Shown piece after piece: positions 7,906 through 22,708 of a stretch of 64,000 nt of DNA. Origin of the DNA: Enterobacillus tribolii (lineage in GTDB: Bacteria; Pseudomonadota; Gammaproteobacteria; Enterobacterales; Enterobacteriaceae); assembly GCF_003363015.1 (NCBI RefSeq), contig NZ_QRAP01000007.1, positions 1 to 64,000 of the forward strand, read 5' to 3'. Under the pieces are notes generated by a model. The model made no database searches and had not been told where the DNA came from. It was given only the letters and a program-made list of their open reading frames with translations. The translations under genes were made by a program, and so were the position numbers. The first letter of the stretch is position 1. The number at the start of each line of letters is the position of its first letter.

Positions 7906-8511
7906 CTACTTGATGTAATGCACGTGTTGGCAGATCTCTTCGACGATCGGCTCACGGCGTTCGGCAAACAGTTTTTTGTTTTCGGCGATCAGGTTGTTGC
8001 CTTGCGTATCGATAGAAACGATCAGCGGCCCGAACTCTTTAACCCGGCATACCCACAGTGATTCCGGCATGCCCAGTTCGGTCCAGTGCACTTCTTCGAT
8101 CTCCTCTACCTGCGTGGCCGCCAGCACCGCGCAGCCGGCGGGGAAAATAACGTGCAGCGCCTTATGCTCGCGGCAGCCCGCTTCGGTCAGCGGCCCCATG
8201 CCGCCCTTGCCGACGATCAGGCGTACGCCGGTTTGCCCGATAAACTCTTTCTCAAACGCTTCCATACGCATGCTGGTGGTCGGGCCGATGGACACCATTT
8301 CCCACTTATCGCCGTTTTTACGCACGATGGGGCCGGCGTGGAAAATGGCTTTGCCGCGCAGGTCGTAGGGGATGGGGCGTTTAAGTTCTATCAGGCGGCG
8401 GTGGCACACGTCGCGGCAGGTCACCAGCGTGCCGGTCAGGTAAATCACATCGCCGGCGCGGATGTCGGCCAGATCGTCGGCGCTGATTGGGGTAGTCAGG
8501 ATCTTTTTCAT
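7906..8511 (-). CDS. ttdB: L(+)-tartrate dehydratase beta subunit
   Basis: 201 residues, matching E. coli TtdB (201). It is the small subunit of the class I fumarase-type hydro-lyase that converts L-tartrate to oxaloacetate under anaerobic conditions. Family features: [20 protein letters not shown] near the N-terminus, [20 protein letters not shown], and [10 protein letters not shown]. Its ATG overlaps the ttdA stop by 4 bases (ATGA), so the two subunits are translationally coupled. It lies in the ttdABT operon under the divergent LysR regulator ttdR. Confidence 0.97.
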   Translation of the reverse strand: MKKILTTPISADDLADIRAGDVIYLTGTLVTCRDVCHRRLIELKRPIPYDLRGKAIFHAGPIVRKNGDKWEMVSIGPTTSMRMEAFEKEFIGQTGVRLIVGKGGMGPLTEAGCREHKALHVIFPAGCAVLAATQVEEIEEVHWTELGMPESLWVCRVKEFGPLIVSIDTQGNNLIAENKKLFAERREPIVEEICQHVHYIK

Positions 8512-9416
8512 AACGCGCTCCGGGTGTGGGAAATGTTTTCGAAGGACAGATCGGCATGCACCAGCAGGGTGCCGCGGCGGTGCGCCCAGCAGCCGGTCGA
8601 AACCGCGACGCCGATGGTGGAAGGGTGGCGGGCGGCGGATTCGATATGCACCCCCATCACCGAGCTGTTGCCGGTCAACCCCTGCGGGCCGATTCCCAGG
8701 CGGTTCAGCCCCTCTTCCAGGCGCAGCTCAAGCTCCGCAGCTTTGGGGTTGGGATGGCGGCTGCCGATGGGGCGCAGCACGGCCTTGCGTGACAACACCG
8801 CCGCGGTTTCCACCGAGGTGGCGATACCCACGCCGACCAGCACCGGCGGGCAGGCATTGACCGCCAGCGTGGAGATATTTTCGAACACGAACTTCACCAC
8901 GCCTTCATAGCCTTCCGAGGGCATCAGCACCTTCGAACGGCCGGGCAGGGTGCAGCCGCCCCCGGCCATATACACCTCGATTTCCGCTTCTTCGCCATCG
9001 GGGATGATATCCCAGGTCACCCAGGGCACGCCGCTGCCGGTATTCTTGCCGGTGTTAACCTCGTCAAAGATCTCCACGGCGTTGTGGCGCAGCGGCGCTT
9101 TCACCGTTGCGTCCTCAACGGCCTGCTTCAGCACGGCCTGCAGCTCGCCCAGATAGGGGAAGCGCGACCCTACCTTGACGAAAAACATGATTTCACCGGT
9201 GTCCTGACAGGCGGGGCGGTTCAAATCAATGGCTTTCTGCATGTTGTCGAACATCGTGTGATAGATGATCTTTCCCATTGCCGATGTTTCTGCCTCGCGT
9301 AGCGCTTTTAGCTTGTCCACCACATCGTCCGGCATGCGGGTGGATATCATGGCGGTGAAATCGGCGACGATCTGCGTCAGTTTGCCAATCTCTTCCTGTT
9401 TATTGAATTTGCTCAT
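8508..9416 (-). CDS. ttdA: L(+)-tartrate dehydratase alpha subunit
   Basis: 302 residues from the ATG at 9416, chosen because GGAG lies 8 bases upstream and because this gives the E. coli length (303); an in-frame start at 9482 would add an unrelated hydrophobic tail. It is the iron-sulfur subunit of class I L-tartrate dehydratase. Cysteines expected to bind the [4Fe-4S] cluster are present ([37 protein letters not shown]). Other signatures are [17 protein letters not shown] and [19 protein letters not shown]. First gene of ttdABT; a strong inverted repeat in the gap to ttdR is a likely operator. Confidence 0.97.
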   Translation of the reverse strand: MSKFNKQEEIGKLTQIVADFTAMISTRMPDDVVDKLKALREAETSAMGKIIYHTMFDNMQKAIDLNRPACQDTGEIMFFVKVGSRFPYLGELQAVLKQAVEDATVKAPLRHNAVEIFDEVNTGKNTGSGVPWVTWDIIPDGEEAEIEVYMAGGGCTLPGRSKVLMPSEGYEGVVKFVFENISTLAVNACPPVLVGVGIATSVETAAVLSRKAVLRPIGSRHPNPKAAELELRLEEGLNRLGIGPQGLTGNSSVMGVHIESAARHPSTIGVAVSTGCWAHRRGTLLVHADLSFENISHTRSAL

Positions 9417-9523
9417 GGGGATGACTCCAGTATTTAATTGAATCTGGATAGGGCGAAAAATAAATAAAAGGTTCAAATTCAAACTAACACAAAGCGTGTG
9501 GTTTTATTCCGCTGGGCGGCGTG

Positions 9524-9556
9524 AATATTAAATTAACGATTCGTGAATTTAATATT
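9524..9556. promoter_or_regulatory. Inverted repeat between ttdA and ttdR, candidate TtdR operator
   Basis: Perfect 11-base arms AATATTAAATT (9524-9534) and AATTTAATATT (9546-9556), separated by 11 bases, in the divergent intergenic region. LysR-type activators commonly bind long A+T-rich dyads in this position, between the genes they control and their own gene. Confidence 0.55.
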
Positions 9557-9673
9557 TGAATAACGGGGTAAGAAAACAGATGCCGCTAACTTCATTACGG
9601 ATTGTGTTTAATCAAAGTTAACGTCCGGAAAGTCGTTACACTGGCGGGAAATGGCTGCCGGAGTAAATCTATT

Positions 9674-10615
9674 ATGCTGAACCTTTACCCTCTTCCCAAG
9701 GATCTTCAGGTCCTGGTGGAGATCGTGCACTGCGGCAGCTTCAGCGGTGCGGCGGAGAAGCTGGGGCAAACGCCGGCGTTCGTGACCAAGCGGATACACA
9801 TTCTGGAATCGGCGCTGGGCACCACGCTGCTGAGCCGATCCGCGCACGGCATTGCGCTGACGGAGAGCGGGCGCTGTTGTTATGAGCATGGCCTGGAGAT
9901 CCTCACCCGTTTACAGACGCTGATGGACGACGTCACGCTGATGAAAACCCGCCCGGCGGGGATGATTCGCATCGGTTGCAGCTTCGGATTCGGGCGGGCG
10001 CATATCGCGCCGGCGATCACGGAACTTATGCGTTTGTATCCGGAATTACAGATTCATTTTGAGTTGTTTGACCGGCAAATAGATTTAAGCCGTGACGAAA
10101 TCGATCTCGATATCCGAATTAATGATGATATCCCGGAAAATTACATTGCCCGTCTGCTGGCGAAAAATCGCCGGATATTATGTGCCGCGCCGGCATATAT
10201 AGAAAAACGCGGAATACCCGATTCACTGAATAAGCTGTCGGAGCATGATTGTTTAATTACCAAAGAACGGGATATGACGCAGGGCGTATGGGAATTAGAT
10301 AATGGAAAAGAGAAAAGGTCGGTAAAAATATCCGGGCATCTTTCCTCCAACAGCGGCGAGATCGTTCTGCGCTGGGCGCTGGAAGGTAAGGGCATCATGC
10401 TGCGTTCGCAATGGGATGTGTTGCCGTTTCTGGAACGGGGTGAACTGGTGCCGGTGCTGCCGGAGTACGGGCAAAGCGCCAATATCTGGGCGGTGTATCA
10501 GGAGCCGTTGTACCAAAGCGTAAAGCTGCGGGTGTGCGTGGAGTTTTTGACGGAATATTGCCGGCGGGTGTTTGGCGCGCCGGAGGAAAAACAGCCTGCG
10601 GGTGAAACTCCGTAG
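9674..10615 (+). CDS. ttdR: LysR-type regulator of tartrate utilisation TtdR (Dan)
   Basis: 313 residues from the ATG at 9674, which gives the E. coli N-terminus type ([18 protein letters not shown]); the frame opens at 9602. Residues ~8-65 form the winged helix-turn-helix ([33 protein letters not shown]), and residues ~95-300 the periplasmic-binding-like effector domain ([66 protein letters not shown]). It activates ttdABT in response to tartrate under anaerobic conditions in E. coli. It is transcribed divergently from ttdA. Confidence 0.95.
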   Translation: MLNLYPLPKDLQVLVEIVHCGSFSGAAEKLGQTPAFVTKRIHILESALGTTLLSRSAHGIALTESGRCCYEHGLEILTRLQTLMDDVTLMKTRPAGMIRIGCSFGFGRAHIAPAITELMRLYPELQIHFELFDRQIDLSRDEIDLDIRINDDIPENYIARLLAKNRRILCAAPAYIEKRGIPDSLNKLSEHDCLITKERDMTQGVWELDNGKEKRSVKISGHLSSNSGEIVLRWALEGKGIMLRSQWDVLPFLERGELVPVLPEYGQSANIWAVYQEPLYQSVKLRVCVEFLTEYCRRVFGAPEEKQPAGETP

Positions 10616-10634
10616 AGATTGTCTTAAACCCAAC

Positions 10635-10663
10635 AAAAAAGCCCCGCCATTGCATGACGGGGC
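10635..10663 (-). terminator. Rho-independent terminator of torCA
   Basis: Minus strand stem GCCCCG.../...CGGGGC (10641-10663) followed by six T. It lies 20 bases beyond the torA stop codon and between convergent torA and ttdR. Confidence 0.8.
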
Positions 10664-10683
10664 TGCGTGTTTCAGCGGAAGGA

Positions 10684-13233
10684 TTATCCTCCGGCCGGCA
10701 CCGAGTGCGCGGTATTGGTTAATGCCGGCCCGGTGTATTTCTCTATTTCAAGCTGCGCCATCTGACCGCAGTTCCCCTGCGCCAGGCTGGACGAACCGAT
10801 ATCAAACGTTAAGCAGTTCACGTTGCCGTTTTTACACAGCGAACCGGGCTGAGACGGATCGGCCGGGTCAAACCATGCCCCCTCGCTGATACGCACCACG
10901 CCCTGACGCACGTTCTCCGTGACCACCGCGCCGACCAGAATCTGCCCGCGATCGTTAAATGCGCGTACCAGATCGCCATCCCCGATACCCCGTTGTTTGG
11001 CGTCCGCCGGATGCAGCCAAATCGCTTCGCGATCCGCAACGGCGTATTTCTTACGCAGCGGCGTATTGTCCAGCTGAGAGTGCAGGCGGTTAATCGGATG
11101 CCCGGTGTTGAGCGACAGCGGATACTTCTCCGCTTCCGGCCCTTTATACCACTCGTGGGGCGGCATCCAGGTCGGAATGGCTTTGCAGTCGTCGTAGCCC
11201 ATTTTAGCGATGGTGTCGGAGTAGATCTCAATCTTGCCCGACGGCGTTCCCAGCGGGTTCAGCAGCGGGTTTTCGCGGAAGTCGGCGAAGCGCACCCACT
11301 GCTTGTTGGTTTCCGGCACCGGGAAACGCACGTAGTTATTGGAGGCCCAGAACATGTCGAACGGCGGCAGGGCCACCTTGGCGTTGCGCGCCTGAGACTT
11401 CAGATCGTCGTACATGCCCTTCAGCCACTGGGTTTCATCCTTGCCTTCGGTAAACTCCTGCAGGAAGCCCAGTTTTTCCGCCAGCCCGGCGAAAATGTCG
11501 AAGTCATTACGTGATTCATGCTGCGGCGGGACGCACTGATGCAGCGGGAACACGTAAAGCTGGGAGTAGTCGCCGCCCATGTCCATGTCGTTACGTTCAT
11601 AGGTGGTGGTGGCCGGTAAAACGATGTCCGCATGTTTAGCGGTGGCGGTCCAGTAAGGCTCGTTGACGACGATGGTTTCCGGACGCTGCCATGCCTTCAC
11701 CAGATTATTGATGTCCTGATGCTGGTGGAAGGTGTTGCCGCCGGCGACGTACACCATTTTCACATCAGGGTAGGTGATTTTGCTGCCGTTGAAATCGATG
11801 GTTTTGCCGGGGTTTGCCAGGCAGTCGGCGATGCGCGCTACCGGGAACGGCGTCAGGGCGCCGGTGCCGGTTGAGGCGGCCAGCCAGTCTTTGTCGCCGA
11901 CTGAGTTCTGCCCGGCGGAAATACCGGCCAGAATACCGCCTTTGGCCGTCGGGCTGCCGCCGGAAGAGTAGTGATAGCTGAAGCCGAAGCCGCCGCCCGG
12001 CAGGCCGATCTGGCCCAGCATGGCCGCCAGCGTGACCAGCATCCAGTGCTGCTGTTCCCCGTGATGCTGGCGCTGGATGCCCCAGCCGCCCATCAGCATG
12101 GTGCGCTGTTTGGCCATATCGCGCGCCAGCTTACGCAGGGTTTCCGCGTCGACTTCGCAAATCTGCGCCGCCCATTCGGCGTCTTTTACCACGCCGTCGT
12201 TCTGGCCCGTCAGGTAGGCTTCGAACTTGTCGAAACCAACGGTGTAGTTCTTCAGGAACTCCGGATTGTGCAGGTTTTCCGTCAGCAGGGTGTGAGCGAT
12301 ACCGATCATCATCGCGCTGTCGGTATAGGGGCGCGGGGCGATCCACTCGGCGCCGAGGTGGCGGGCGCTGTCGTTATGCACCGGATCGATGCTGATCATG
12401 CGCGTGCCTTTCTTCTTCAGCGCTTCAAAGCCGGTCTGGCCGACGTGATCCGGCAGGTTCCAGCTGTTTTTCAGTGTGATCATCGGGTTACATCCCCACA
12501 TGATCACCAGGGTGCTGTTGTCGATGACGTTCGGCCAGGCGGTTTGCTGTTCGTAAACTTCTACGGAGCCAACCACGTGCGGCATGATGACCTGCGCCGC
12601 GCCGGTGGAGTAGTCGCCGGAGTAGTTGAGGAAACCGCCCGCCAGGTTCAGGCAGCGCTGCAACAGGGTACGGCTGTTATGCAGCATACCGACGCTTTTC
12701 CAGCCGTAAGACCCCGCATAAATTGACTGCGGGCCGTGATCTTTTTCCAGACGGCGGATTTGATCAGCGACCAGCGTCAGTGCTTTATCCCAGCTGACCC
12801 GCACCCACTCATCGCGGCCGCGCAGTTCCGGGTGGCTGCCCGGCCCGCCTTCCAGCCAGCTTTTGCGCACCATCGGATATTTTATCCGGTTGTCCGCATG
12901 CACCTGATACGGCGCCATGGTGATCAGTTCGTTCGGATAGGGATCGTCGGCGATGGGCTGGACGTCGACCATTTTGCCGTCTTTCACGATGGCTTCAAAC
13001 GCGCCCCAGTGGGCGCCGGTCAGGATGCCTTTTTGCGCCGGGCGCAGCGCGGTAAACTGCGGCAGGGCCTGGCTGATGGCTTCTGCCAGCGCGGATTTTG
13101 GCCACAGTCCGGCCAGCAATGGTGCGCCGGCCATCGCGCCGGCGCCGAGCAAAAAGCGGCGACGGCTAACGTACAGCGGCTGCTGTTCATAGGATTCGGA
13201 GTCCGCCGGCAGTGAAACAGGATGTTTTTTCAT
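10684..13233 (-). CDS. torA: Trimethylamine-N-oxide reductase, molybdopterin catalytic subunit
   Basis: 849 residues, in the length range of E. coli TorA (848). A twin-arginine signal (SRRRFLLGAG, residues ~23-32) followed by a hydrophobic stretch and ALAEA indicates export of the folded enzyme to the periplasm. It belongs to the DMSO-reductase family: GILTGAHWGAF, GSYGWKSVGMLHNS, and GDYSTGAAQVIMPHVVGSVEVYEQQT, where the Ser in DYSTGAAQ is the expected molybdenum ligand. It also has WGIQRQHHGEQQHWMLV, LPATTTYERNDMD, and GTPSGKIEIYS. It reduces TMAO to trimethylamine using electrons from TorC. It is the second gene of torCA, 12 bases after torC. No torD chaperone gene or torSTR is in the window. 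Confidence 0.93.
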   Translation of the reverse strand: MKKHPVSLPADSESYEQQPLYVSRRRFLLGAGAMAGAPLLAGLWPKSALAEAISQALPQFTALRPAQKGILTGAHWGAFEAIVKDGKMVDVQPIADDPYPNELITMAPYQVHADNRIKYPMVRKSWLEGGPGSHPELRGRDEWVRVSWDKALTLVADQIRRLEKDHGPQSIYAGSYGWKSVGMLHNSRTLLQRCLNLAGGFLNYSGDYSTGAAQVIMPHVVGSVEVYEQQTAWPNVIDNSTLVIMWGCNPMITLKNSWNLPDHVGQTGFEALKKKGTRMISIDPVHNDSARHLGAEWIAPRPYTDSAMMIGIAHTLLTENLHNPEFLKNYTVGFDKFEAYLTGQNDGVVKDAEWAAQICEVDAETLRKLARDMAKQRTMLMGGWGIQRQHHGEQQHWMLVTLAAMLGQIGLPGGGFGFSYHYSSGGSPTAKGGILAGISAGQNSVGDKDWLAASTGTGALTPFPVARIADCLANPGKTIDFNGSKITYPDVKMVYVAGGNTFHQHQDINNLVKAWQRPETIVVNEPYWTATAKHADIVLPATTTYERNDMDMGGDYSQLYVFPLHQCVPPQHESRNDFDIFAGLAEKLGFLQEFTEGKDETQWLKGMYDDLKSQARNAKVALPPFDMFWASNNYVRFPVPETNKQWVRFADFRENPLLNPLGTPSGKIEIYSDTIAKMGYDDCKAIPTWMPPHEWYKGPEAEKYPLSLNTGHPINRLHSQLDNTPLRKKYAVADREAIWLHPADAKQRGIGDGDLVRAFNDRGQILVGAVVTENVRQGVVRISEGAWFDPADPSQPGSLCKNGNVNCLTFDIGSSSLAQGNCGQMAQLEIEKYTGPALTNTAHSVPAGG

Positions 13234-13245
13234 TATTTTTCTCCC

Positions 13246-14406
13246 TTAAAGAGCAGCTGCAGGTTGAGAAGGCATATCACTGGCGTGCTTCTGCACGTAC
13301 TGCGTCAGGATGCGCAGTTGCTCCTCCGTCATGGAGGTGCGGGGCGCCATGCCTTTCACTACGCCGATCCACTGGTTGGCGTTAAAACGCTTCAGCTCGG
13401 TCAGACCGTGGCAGCCGGTGCAGTTGGCGGCCATCATGTCTGAGGCGTAATGCCAGATTTGCTGCTGATCGTCGATCAGCTGCTTTTTCGGCAACCACAC
13501 CTGCAGGGAGACCTGATGCCAGGTCAGGCCGGTTTCGGCGTCTTTCGCCGCTGCGCCGGTTTTAAGCTGTTTACGTGCGTCTTCGCCCAGCAGCACGCTG
13601 AGAATACGCTTGCCCTGTGCGGCGTAGAAGACTTCGGTCACGCCGTCCTGCTGCCAGCCGCTGACGGTCGCCAGCACGCGATCGCCTTCGCGTTTATCGA
13701 CTTTCACTTCGGTGGAGGGCATCAGGTTGCCGGCAGGGTGTTTATCGTCTGTGCCGAGGTAGAACGGCTCGGTACCGATGGTGTACAGGGTAGTGGCGGT
13801 GTCCGGCGTTTTGGCGGCAGCGCTGGCGAGTTGGCTGGCGCCTGCGGCGGCCAGTCCGCTCATGTCGGGCAGAATGTGGGCGACGCCTTTATGGCAGTCG
13901 ATACAGGTTTCACCGTTTTTGATGGCGACCGGGTGCTGAATCCGGGCTTCCGGCGTCTGAGCAATAATATCCATCGCATTATAGTTATGGCATGAGCGGC
14001 AGGTGGCTGAATCATTTTTCTTCAGGTCATCCCAAACGCTTTGCGCCATGGCCAGTTTATGTGCGGCAAACTTTTCCGGCGTATCTATTTTTCCGGTCAT
14101 TTCACCGTAAACATCTTTTAATGCGCCGATCTTGGTTAATAAGTAATCCACCGGTTCATGGGGAACATGGCAATCAGAACATTCTGCACGGATGCCTTTG
14201 GTGTTCTGGAAATGAACGCTGCCCTGATATTCCGCCAGCGGCTGTTCCATGGTGTGACAGGAAATACAGAACTCGGTGCTGCTGGTTTTATGCATCACGG
14301 TCGCAGTGCCCGCCAGCCCTGCCGCACCAATGATGATGCCCAGTAACAACAGCCACAGCCATCCTCTGCGACGACGTTTACCGTCGTGTTGATAATTATT
14401 GCTCAT
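13246..14406 (-). CDS. torC: Pentahaem c-type cytochrome TorC
   Basis: 386 residues. An N-terminal basic segment and one membrane helix (WLWLLLLGIIIGAAGLAG, residues ~16-33) anchor it in the inner membrane facing the periplasm. Five haem-binding motifs are present: CISCH, CSDCH, CRSCH, CIDCH in the NapC/NirT-type N-terminal domain and CTGCH in the C-terminal domain. That is the TorC pattern: quinol oxidation by the tetrahaem part, electron delivery to TorA through the fifth haem. It lies directly upstream of torA in one operon. The 290 bases before it hold the promoter; I could not find CTGTTCATAT-type TorR boxes there. Confidence 0.93.
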   Translation of the reverse strand: MSNNYQHDGKRRRRGWLWLLLLGIIIGAAGLAGTATVMHKTSSTEFCISCHTMEQPLAEYQGSVHFQNTKGIRAECSDCHVPHEPVDYLLTKIGALKDVYGEMTGKIDTPEKFAAHKLAMAQSVWDDLKKNDSATCRSCHNYNAMDIIAQTPEARIQHPVAIKNGETCIDCHKGVAHILPDMSGLAAAGASQLASAAAKTPDTATTLYTIGTEPFYLGTDDKHPAGNLMPSTEVKVDKREGDRVLATVSGWQQDGVTEVFYAAQGKRILSVLLGEDARKQLKTGAAAKDAETGLTWHQVSLQVWLPKKQLIDDQQQIWHYASDMMAANCTGCHGLTELKRFNANQWIGVVKGMAPRTSMTEEQLRILTQYVQKHASDMPSQPAAAL

Positions 14407-14700
14407 AGGTTTTGCCCGTTTAATTATAAATTAATATATATGTCCGCTTGCCTAAAACCCCATGATTCCGTCAGGAAAGTCCTTGTCGGAACAATACGAT
14501 AAGAGTCGGAATGAGGTCGGTAGAAGTATAAGAAACTAATTGCAGATTTTCCTGCTTCTGTTCAAGGAAGAATATGGTATTTATTTGCTTTATGATTTAA
14601 CGCAATAAAAAACATAATAAAAATAAGGTTAATTGTGAGGGAATATTTGTTAGGTCTATGATTGGGCCTTTTACCTGGGGAATACGTCTGATGGGGTAAG

Positions 14701-14967
14701 CTATCTCAGCTGACTGTCTTTACTTCCGCGGCGGTTATACCCGCTGTGGGCAGACTGCTTTTTGTCGAGCTTCTCCTGACAATTGACGCAAAACTGCACG
14801 CCGGGAAGCGCCTTGCGCCGGGCTTCGGGGATTGGCTCGCCGCACTCTTCGCAGAATTCGGCGCTTTCGCCCTGATGGAGCTGGCTGCGGGCGCGGGAGA
14901 TGGCATCGTCGATGGTGGCGTCGATTTGATCCTGTACCGCGTTGTCGTTGGCCCAGCCGCTTGCCAT
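14701..14967 (-). CDS. ybiI: DksA/TraR-type zinc-finger protein YbiI
   Basis: 88 residues, same length as E. coli YbiI, with identical ends (MASGWAND... and ...GYNRRGSKDSQLR). A four-cysteine zinc finger (CEECGEPIPEARRKALPGVQFCVNCQ) places it in the TraR/DksA family. It lacks the coiled-coil of DksA, so an RNA-polymerase role is unproven. Single gene between torC and the his operon on the same strand. Confidence 0.93.
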   Translation of the reverse strand: MASGWANDNAVQDQIDATIDDAISRARSQLHQGESAEFCEECGEPIPEARRKALPGVQFCVNCQEKLDKKQSAHSGYNRRGSKDSQLR

Positions 14968-15051
14968 AACGCACTCCGGAGATGAAGGGGGGATAAGGGT
15001 ATTATTGGGGCAAACAGCAGGAAATCAAGCGGTGTACGCCGGGGTGTGAAG

Positions 15052-15075
15052 CCCGCCGCCCGGCGGGGCGGCGGG
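15052..15075 (-). terminator. Hairpin downstream of hisI, candidate his operon terminator
   Basis: Nine-base arms CCCGCCGCC / GGCGGCGGG, 10 bases past the hisI stop. No T-run follows on the minus strand (only CTTC), so it may act as a weak terminator or RNA 3' end stabiliser. Confidence 0.45.
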
Positions 15076-15084
15076 AGAGCGTGG

Positions 15085-15689
15085 TTATTTATGGCGCGCG
15101 CGCAGGTTGGCGATGACTTTGCTCAGGTCAAGATCCTGATCCTGTAACAGCACCAGGAGATGATAAATGAGGTCGGAGGCCTCATTCACCAGCTCATCAC
15201 GGTCGCGCACCGTTGCCGCCAGCGCGGTTTCCACGCCTTCTTCGCCCACCTTCTGGGCGATGCGCTTGGTGCCGCTGGCGTACAGGCGTGCGGTGTAAGA
15301 GCTTTGCGGGTCCGCGCTTTTACGCGCGGCCAACAACTGCTCTAACTGATACAGAAACGTCCAGTCGCTGGCCGCCGGGGAGAAGCAACTGTCGGTGCCG
15401 CGGTGGCAGGTCGGGCCGTCGGGATGCGCCAGCACCAGCAGCGTGTCGTTATCGCAGTCGGGCGTGATGCTGACCGCGTTCAGGAAGTGGCCGGAGCTTT
15501 CCCCTTTGGTCCACAACCGCTGTTTGGTACGGGAGAAGAAGGTGACGTGCCCGCTGCGCTCGGTTTCCGCCAGCGCGTCCTGATTCATGTAACCCATCAT
15601 CAGCACTTCGCCGGAAACGGCGTGCTGAACGATGGCCGGCATCAGGTTGTCGACTTTCTGCCAGTCCAGTTGCTGTTTCTGTTGCTCTG

Positions 15690-15696
<7 letters not shown>
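15085..15696 (-). CDS. hisI: Phosphoribosyl-AMP cyclohydrolase / phosphoribosyl-ATP pyrophosphatase
   Basis: 203 residues, bifunctional as in E. coli (203). The N-terminal ~115 residues are the cyclohydrolase ([48 protein letters not shown] with its zinc cysteines). The C-terminal ~85 residues are the pyrophosphohydrolase ([44 protein letters not shown]). It catalyses steps 2 and 3 of histidine synthesis. Last gene of the operon; its start overlaps the end of hisF by 7 bases. Confidence 0.98.
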
Positions 15697-17191
<1,495 letters not shown>

Positions 17192-17793
17192 TTACATCTC
17201 CAGGAAATTTTTCAACAGGCGCGCACCCGCGGCGCCGGAGCGTTCCGGGTGAAACTGAACGCCGAAAAAGTTATCTTGCTGCACCGCGGCGGTGAACGGC
17301 TCGCCGTAATTCGCTTCGGCGATGGTCGCGGCGCACAACGGCATGGCGTAACCGTGGACGAAATAGAAGTAACTGCCCTCGTCAATGCCGCGGAACAGAT
17401 GGTTGTCGCGCTTGGGCGTGACCTGGTTCCAGCCCATGTGCGGCAGCGGCAGGCCGACGTCCGTCATCTGCTTAACCGGCGCGTCGATAATGCCGAGGGT
17501 TTTGGTGCGGCCTTCGTCGCTGCGGGTCGCGAGCAGTTGCATGCCGAGGCAGATGCCCAGCACCGGCTGGGTGCAGGCTTTAATCAGCGCGATCAGATCG
17601 CGTTCGTGCAGCTGCGCCATTGCCGCCTGGGCGGTGCCGACGCCCGGCAGAAACAGTTTGTCGGCGGTCAGGACGATGTCGGGATCGCGGCTGACCACCG
17701 GCTTATAACCCAGGCGCTGCACGGCATACATCACCGAGGAGAGATTGGCGCAGCCGGTGTCCAGAATGACGACGTTAGGTTTGGCTCCGCTCA

Positions 17794-17797
<4 letters not shown>
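17192..17797 (-). CDS. hisH: Imidazole glycerol phosphate synthase glutaminase subunit
   Basis: 201 residues, about five longer than E. coli at the N-terminus ([15 protein letters not shown]). The triad of class I glutamine amidotransferases is visible: the nucleophile Cys in LGICLGMQL, and His and Glu in QFHPERSG. The substrate loop [11 protein letters not shown] is intact. It supplies ammonia to HisF. The start overlaps the hisB stop (ATGA), or possibly begins at the adjacent second ATG. Confidence 0.98.
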
Positions 17798-21286
<3,489 letters not shown>

Positions 21287-21292
21287 GACGCG

Positions 21293-22192
21293 TTACTCCA
21301 TCATCTTTTCAATCGGTAACACCAGGATTGAGCTGGCGCCCAGCGCTTTCAGTTTTTCCATTGTTTCCCAGAACAGGGTTTCGCTGCTGACCATGTGCAT
21401 CGCGACGCGGTTTTGATCGCCCGCCAGCGGCAGAATGGTGGGGCGCTCGGCGCCCGGCAGCAACTGAACGATCTGATCCAGTTTGTCGCCCGGCGCGTGC
21501 AGCATGATGTATTTGGATTCGCGCGCCTGAATAACGCCCTGAATACGGGTCATCAGCTTGTCGATCAACTGCTGTTTTTCCGCAGGCATTTCGCCGTCGC
21601 GCTGAATCAGGCACGCCTTGGAGCGGTAAATCACTTCAACTTCGCGCAGGCCGTTGGCTTCCAGCGTTGCGCCGGTGGAGACCAGATCGCAGATGGAATC
21701 CGCCAGCCCGGCGCGCGGCGCGACTTCTACCGAGCCGTTGAGCAGGCAGGGTTTGAAACGGATGTTTTGCTTATCGAGATACTGTTTGAGCAGGTGCGGG
21801 TAAGAGGTGGCGATGCGGGAATCCTGGAGACACTGCGGGCCATCGTAGGGGACGTCCAGCGGCATCGCCAGCGACAGGCGGCAACTGCCGAAGTCGAGGC
21901 GGCGCAGGGTGAAATAGCGGGGATCTTCGCCCTGTGCGCGGCGGTTCAGCAGTTCTTCTTCCAGAACGTTTTCGCCGATGATGCCGAGGTCAACCACGCC
22001 GTCCATCACCAGGCCGGGAATATCGTCGTCACGGACGCGCAGAATGTCGATGGGCATATTTTCCGCGAAGGCGATCAGGCGCTGCTGTTGCAGGTTGATT
22101 TTAATACCGCAGCGCGCCAGCAGTTCCTGCGAGTCCTCGCTCAGGCGACCTGATTTTTGCATAGCGATGCGTAAACGATTTTTGTCCAACAT
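21293..22192 (-). CDS. hisG: ATP phosphoribosyltransferase
   Basis: 299 residues, the long-form HisG as in E. coli (299) with a C-terminal ACT-like regulatory domain that senses histidine. Seen: [47 protein letters not shown], and the PRPP loop [14 protein letters not shown]. First enzyme gene of the operon; the leader peptide and attenuator lie immediately upstream, and the enzyme is additionally feedback-inhibited by histidine in the family. Confidence 0.98.
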   Translation of the reverse strand: MLDKNRLRIAMQKSGRLSEDSQELLARCGIKINLQQQRLIAFAENMPIDILRVRDDDIPGLVMDGVVDLGIIGENVLEEELLNRRAQGEDPRYFTLRRLDFGSCRLSLAMPLDVPYDGPQCLQDSRIATSYPHLLKQYLDKQNIRFKPCLLNGSVEVAPRAGLADSICDLVSTGATLEANGLREVEVIYRSKACLIQRDGEMPAEKQQLIDKLMTRIQGVIQARESKYIMLHAPGDKLDQIVQLLPGAERPTILPLAGDQNRVAMHMVSSETLFWETMEKLKALGASSILVLPIEKMME

Positions 22193-22263
22193 GTGCTTCC
22201 CCTTTCCTTTACCTGTCTGTCGCCTGCTCGGCGTTGATTATCAGATGTAAAACATGCGCCAAT

Positions 22264-22295
22264 AAAAAAGCCCCCGGAAGATATCTTCCGGGGGC
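22264..22295 (-). terminator. his operon attenuator terminator
   Basis: Minus strand perfect 26-base palindrome (22270-22295, stem GCCCCCGGAAGAT) followed by six T, between the leader peptide and hisG. This is the terminator arm of histidine attenuation: when His-tRNA is plentiful the leader is translated quickly and this hairpin forms. Confidence 0.93.
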
Positions 22296-22368
22296 TCTCT
22301 TGGATTACTGCGTTCCGCGCCGCTGGAAGATTCGTTACCCGTCTCCCAGCACTCATCGGCCTGAAAGA

Positions 22369-22419
22369 CTAGTCAGGATGATGGTGATGATGGTGGCTGA
22401 ACTGAACGCAAATAAACAT
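22369..22419 (-). CDS. hisL: his operon leader peptide
   Basis: 16 residues, MFICVQFSHHHHHHPD, ending in TAG. Six consecutive His codons (CAC CAT CAT CAC CAT CAT) measure histidyl-tRNA charging; stalling there lets the antiterminator form and hisG transcription continue. The E. coli leader has seven consecutive His, so this one is one shorter, but the PD* ending is conserved. It lies about 60 bases after the predicted promoter and 74 bases before the attenuator palindrome. Confidence 0.93.
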   Translation of the reverse strand: MFICVQFSHHHHHHPD

Positions 22420-22484
22420 GTTTGTGTGTTCCTGAATTCTTTGATAATTCCGGCAGGCGCTTCGCCTGCTGTCGTCTGTGGTTT

Positions 22485-22514
22485 AACCTAAACCAAAAAT
22501 CACCCTGAAGGCAA
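22485..22514 (-). promoter_or_regulatory. his operon promoter
   Basis: Minus strand -35 TTGCCT (22514-22509), 18-base spacer, -10 TAGGTT (22490-22485). Both the TAGGTT element and the 18-base spacing match the primary his promoter of E. coli/Salmonella, and the surrounding GGTTTAGGTTAAA is conserved. Confidence 0.8.
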
Positions 22515-22708
22515 CCTCTTTTTTCCCCGGCGATATGAATATTTATTCAATAAACGGAACGCTTTGAGAGCGTTATTGGTTTTTTGAAACAATACAGCGG
22601 CAGAATTTAGTCTCTCTGACAATACTTTACCCTGATAGATAGCGCTCAAATTGTATAACGGTGAGGACTGGCGTAGCCTGATAACGAAAGGGTTACGAGG
22701 GGGTAAAA

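Noticed and set aside
14407..14700. TorR boxes or other small gene in the torC-ybiI gap
   Set aside because: No CTGTTCATAT-like repeats and no coding frame with a start signal were seen.
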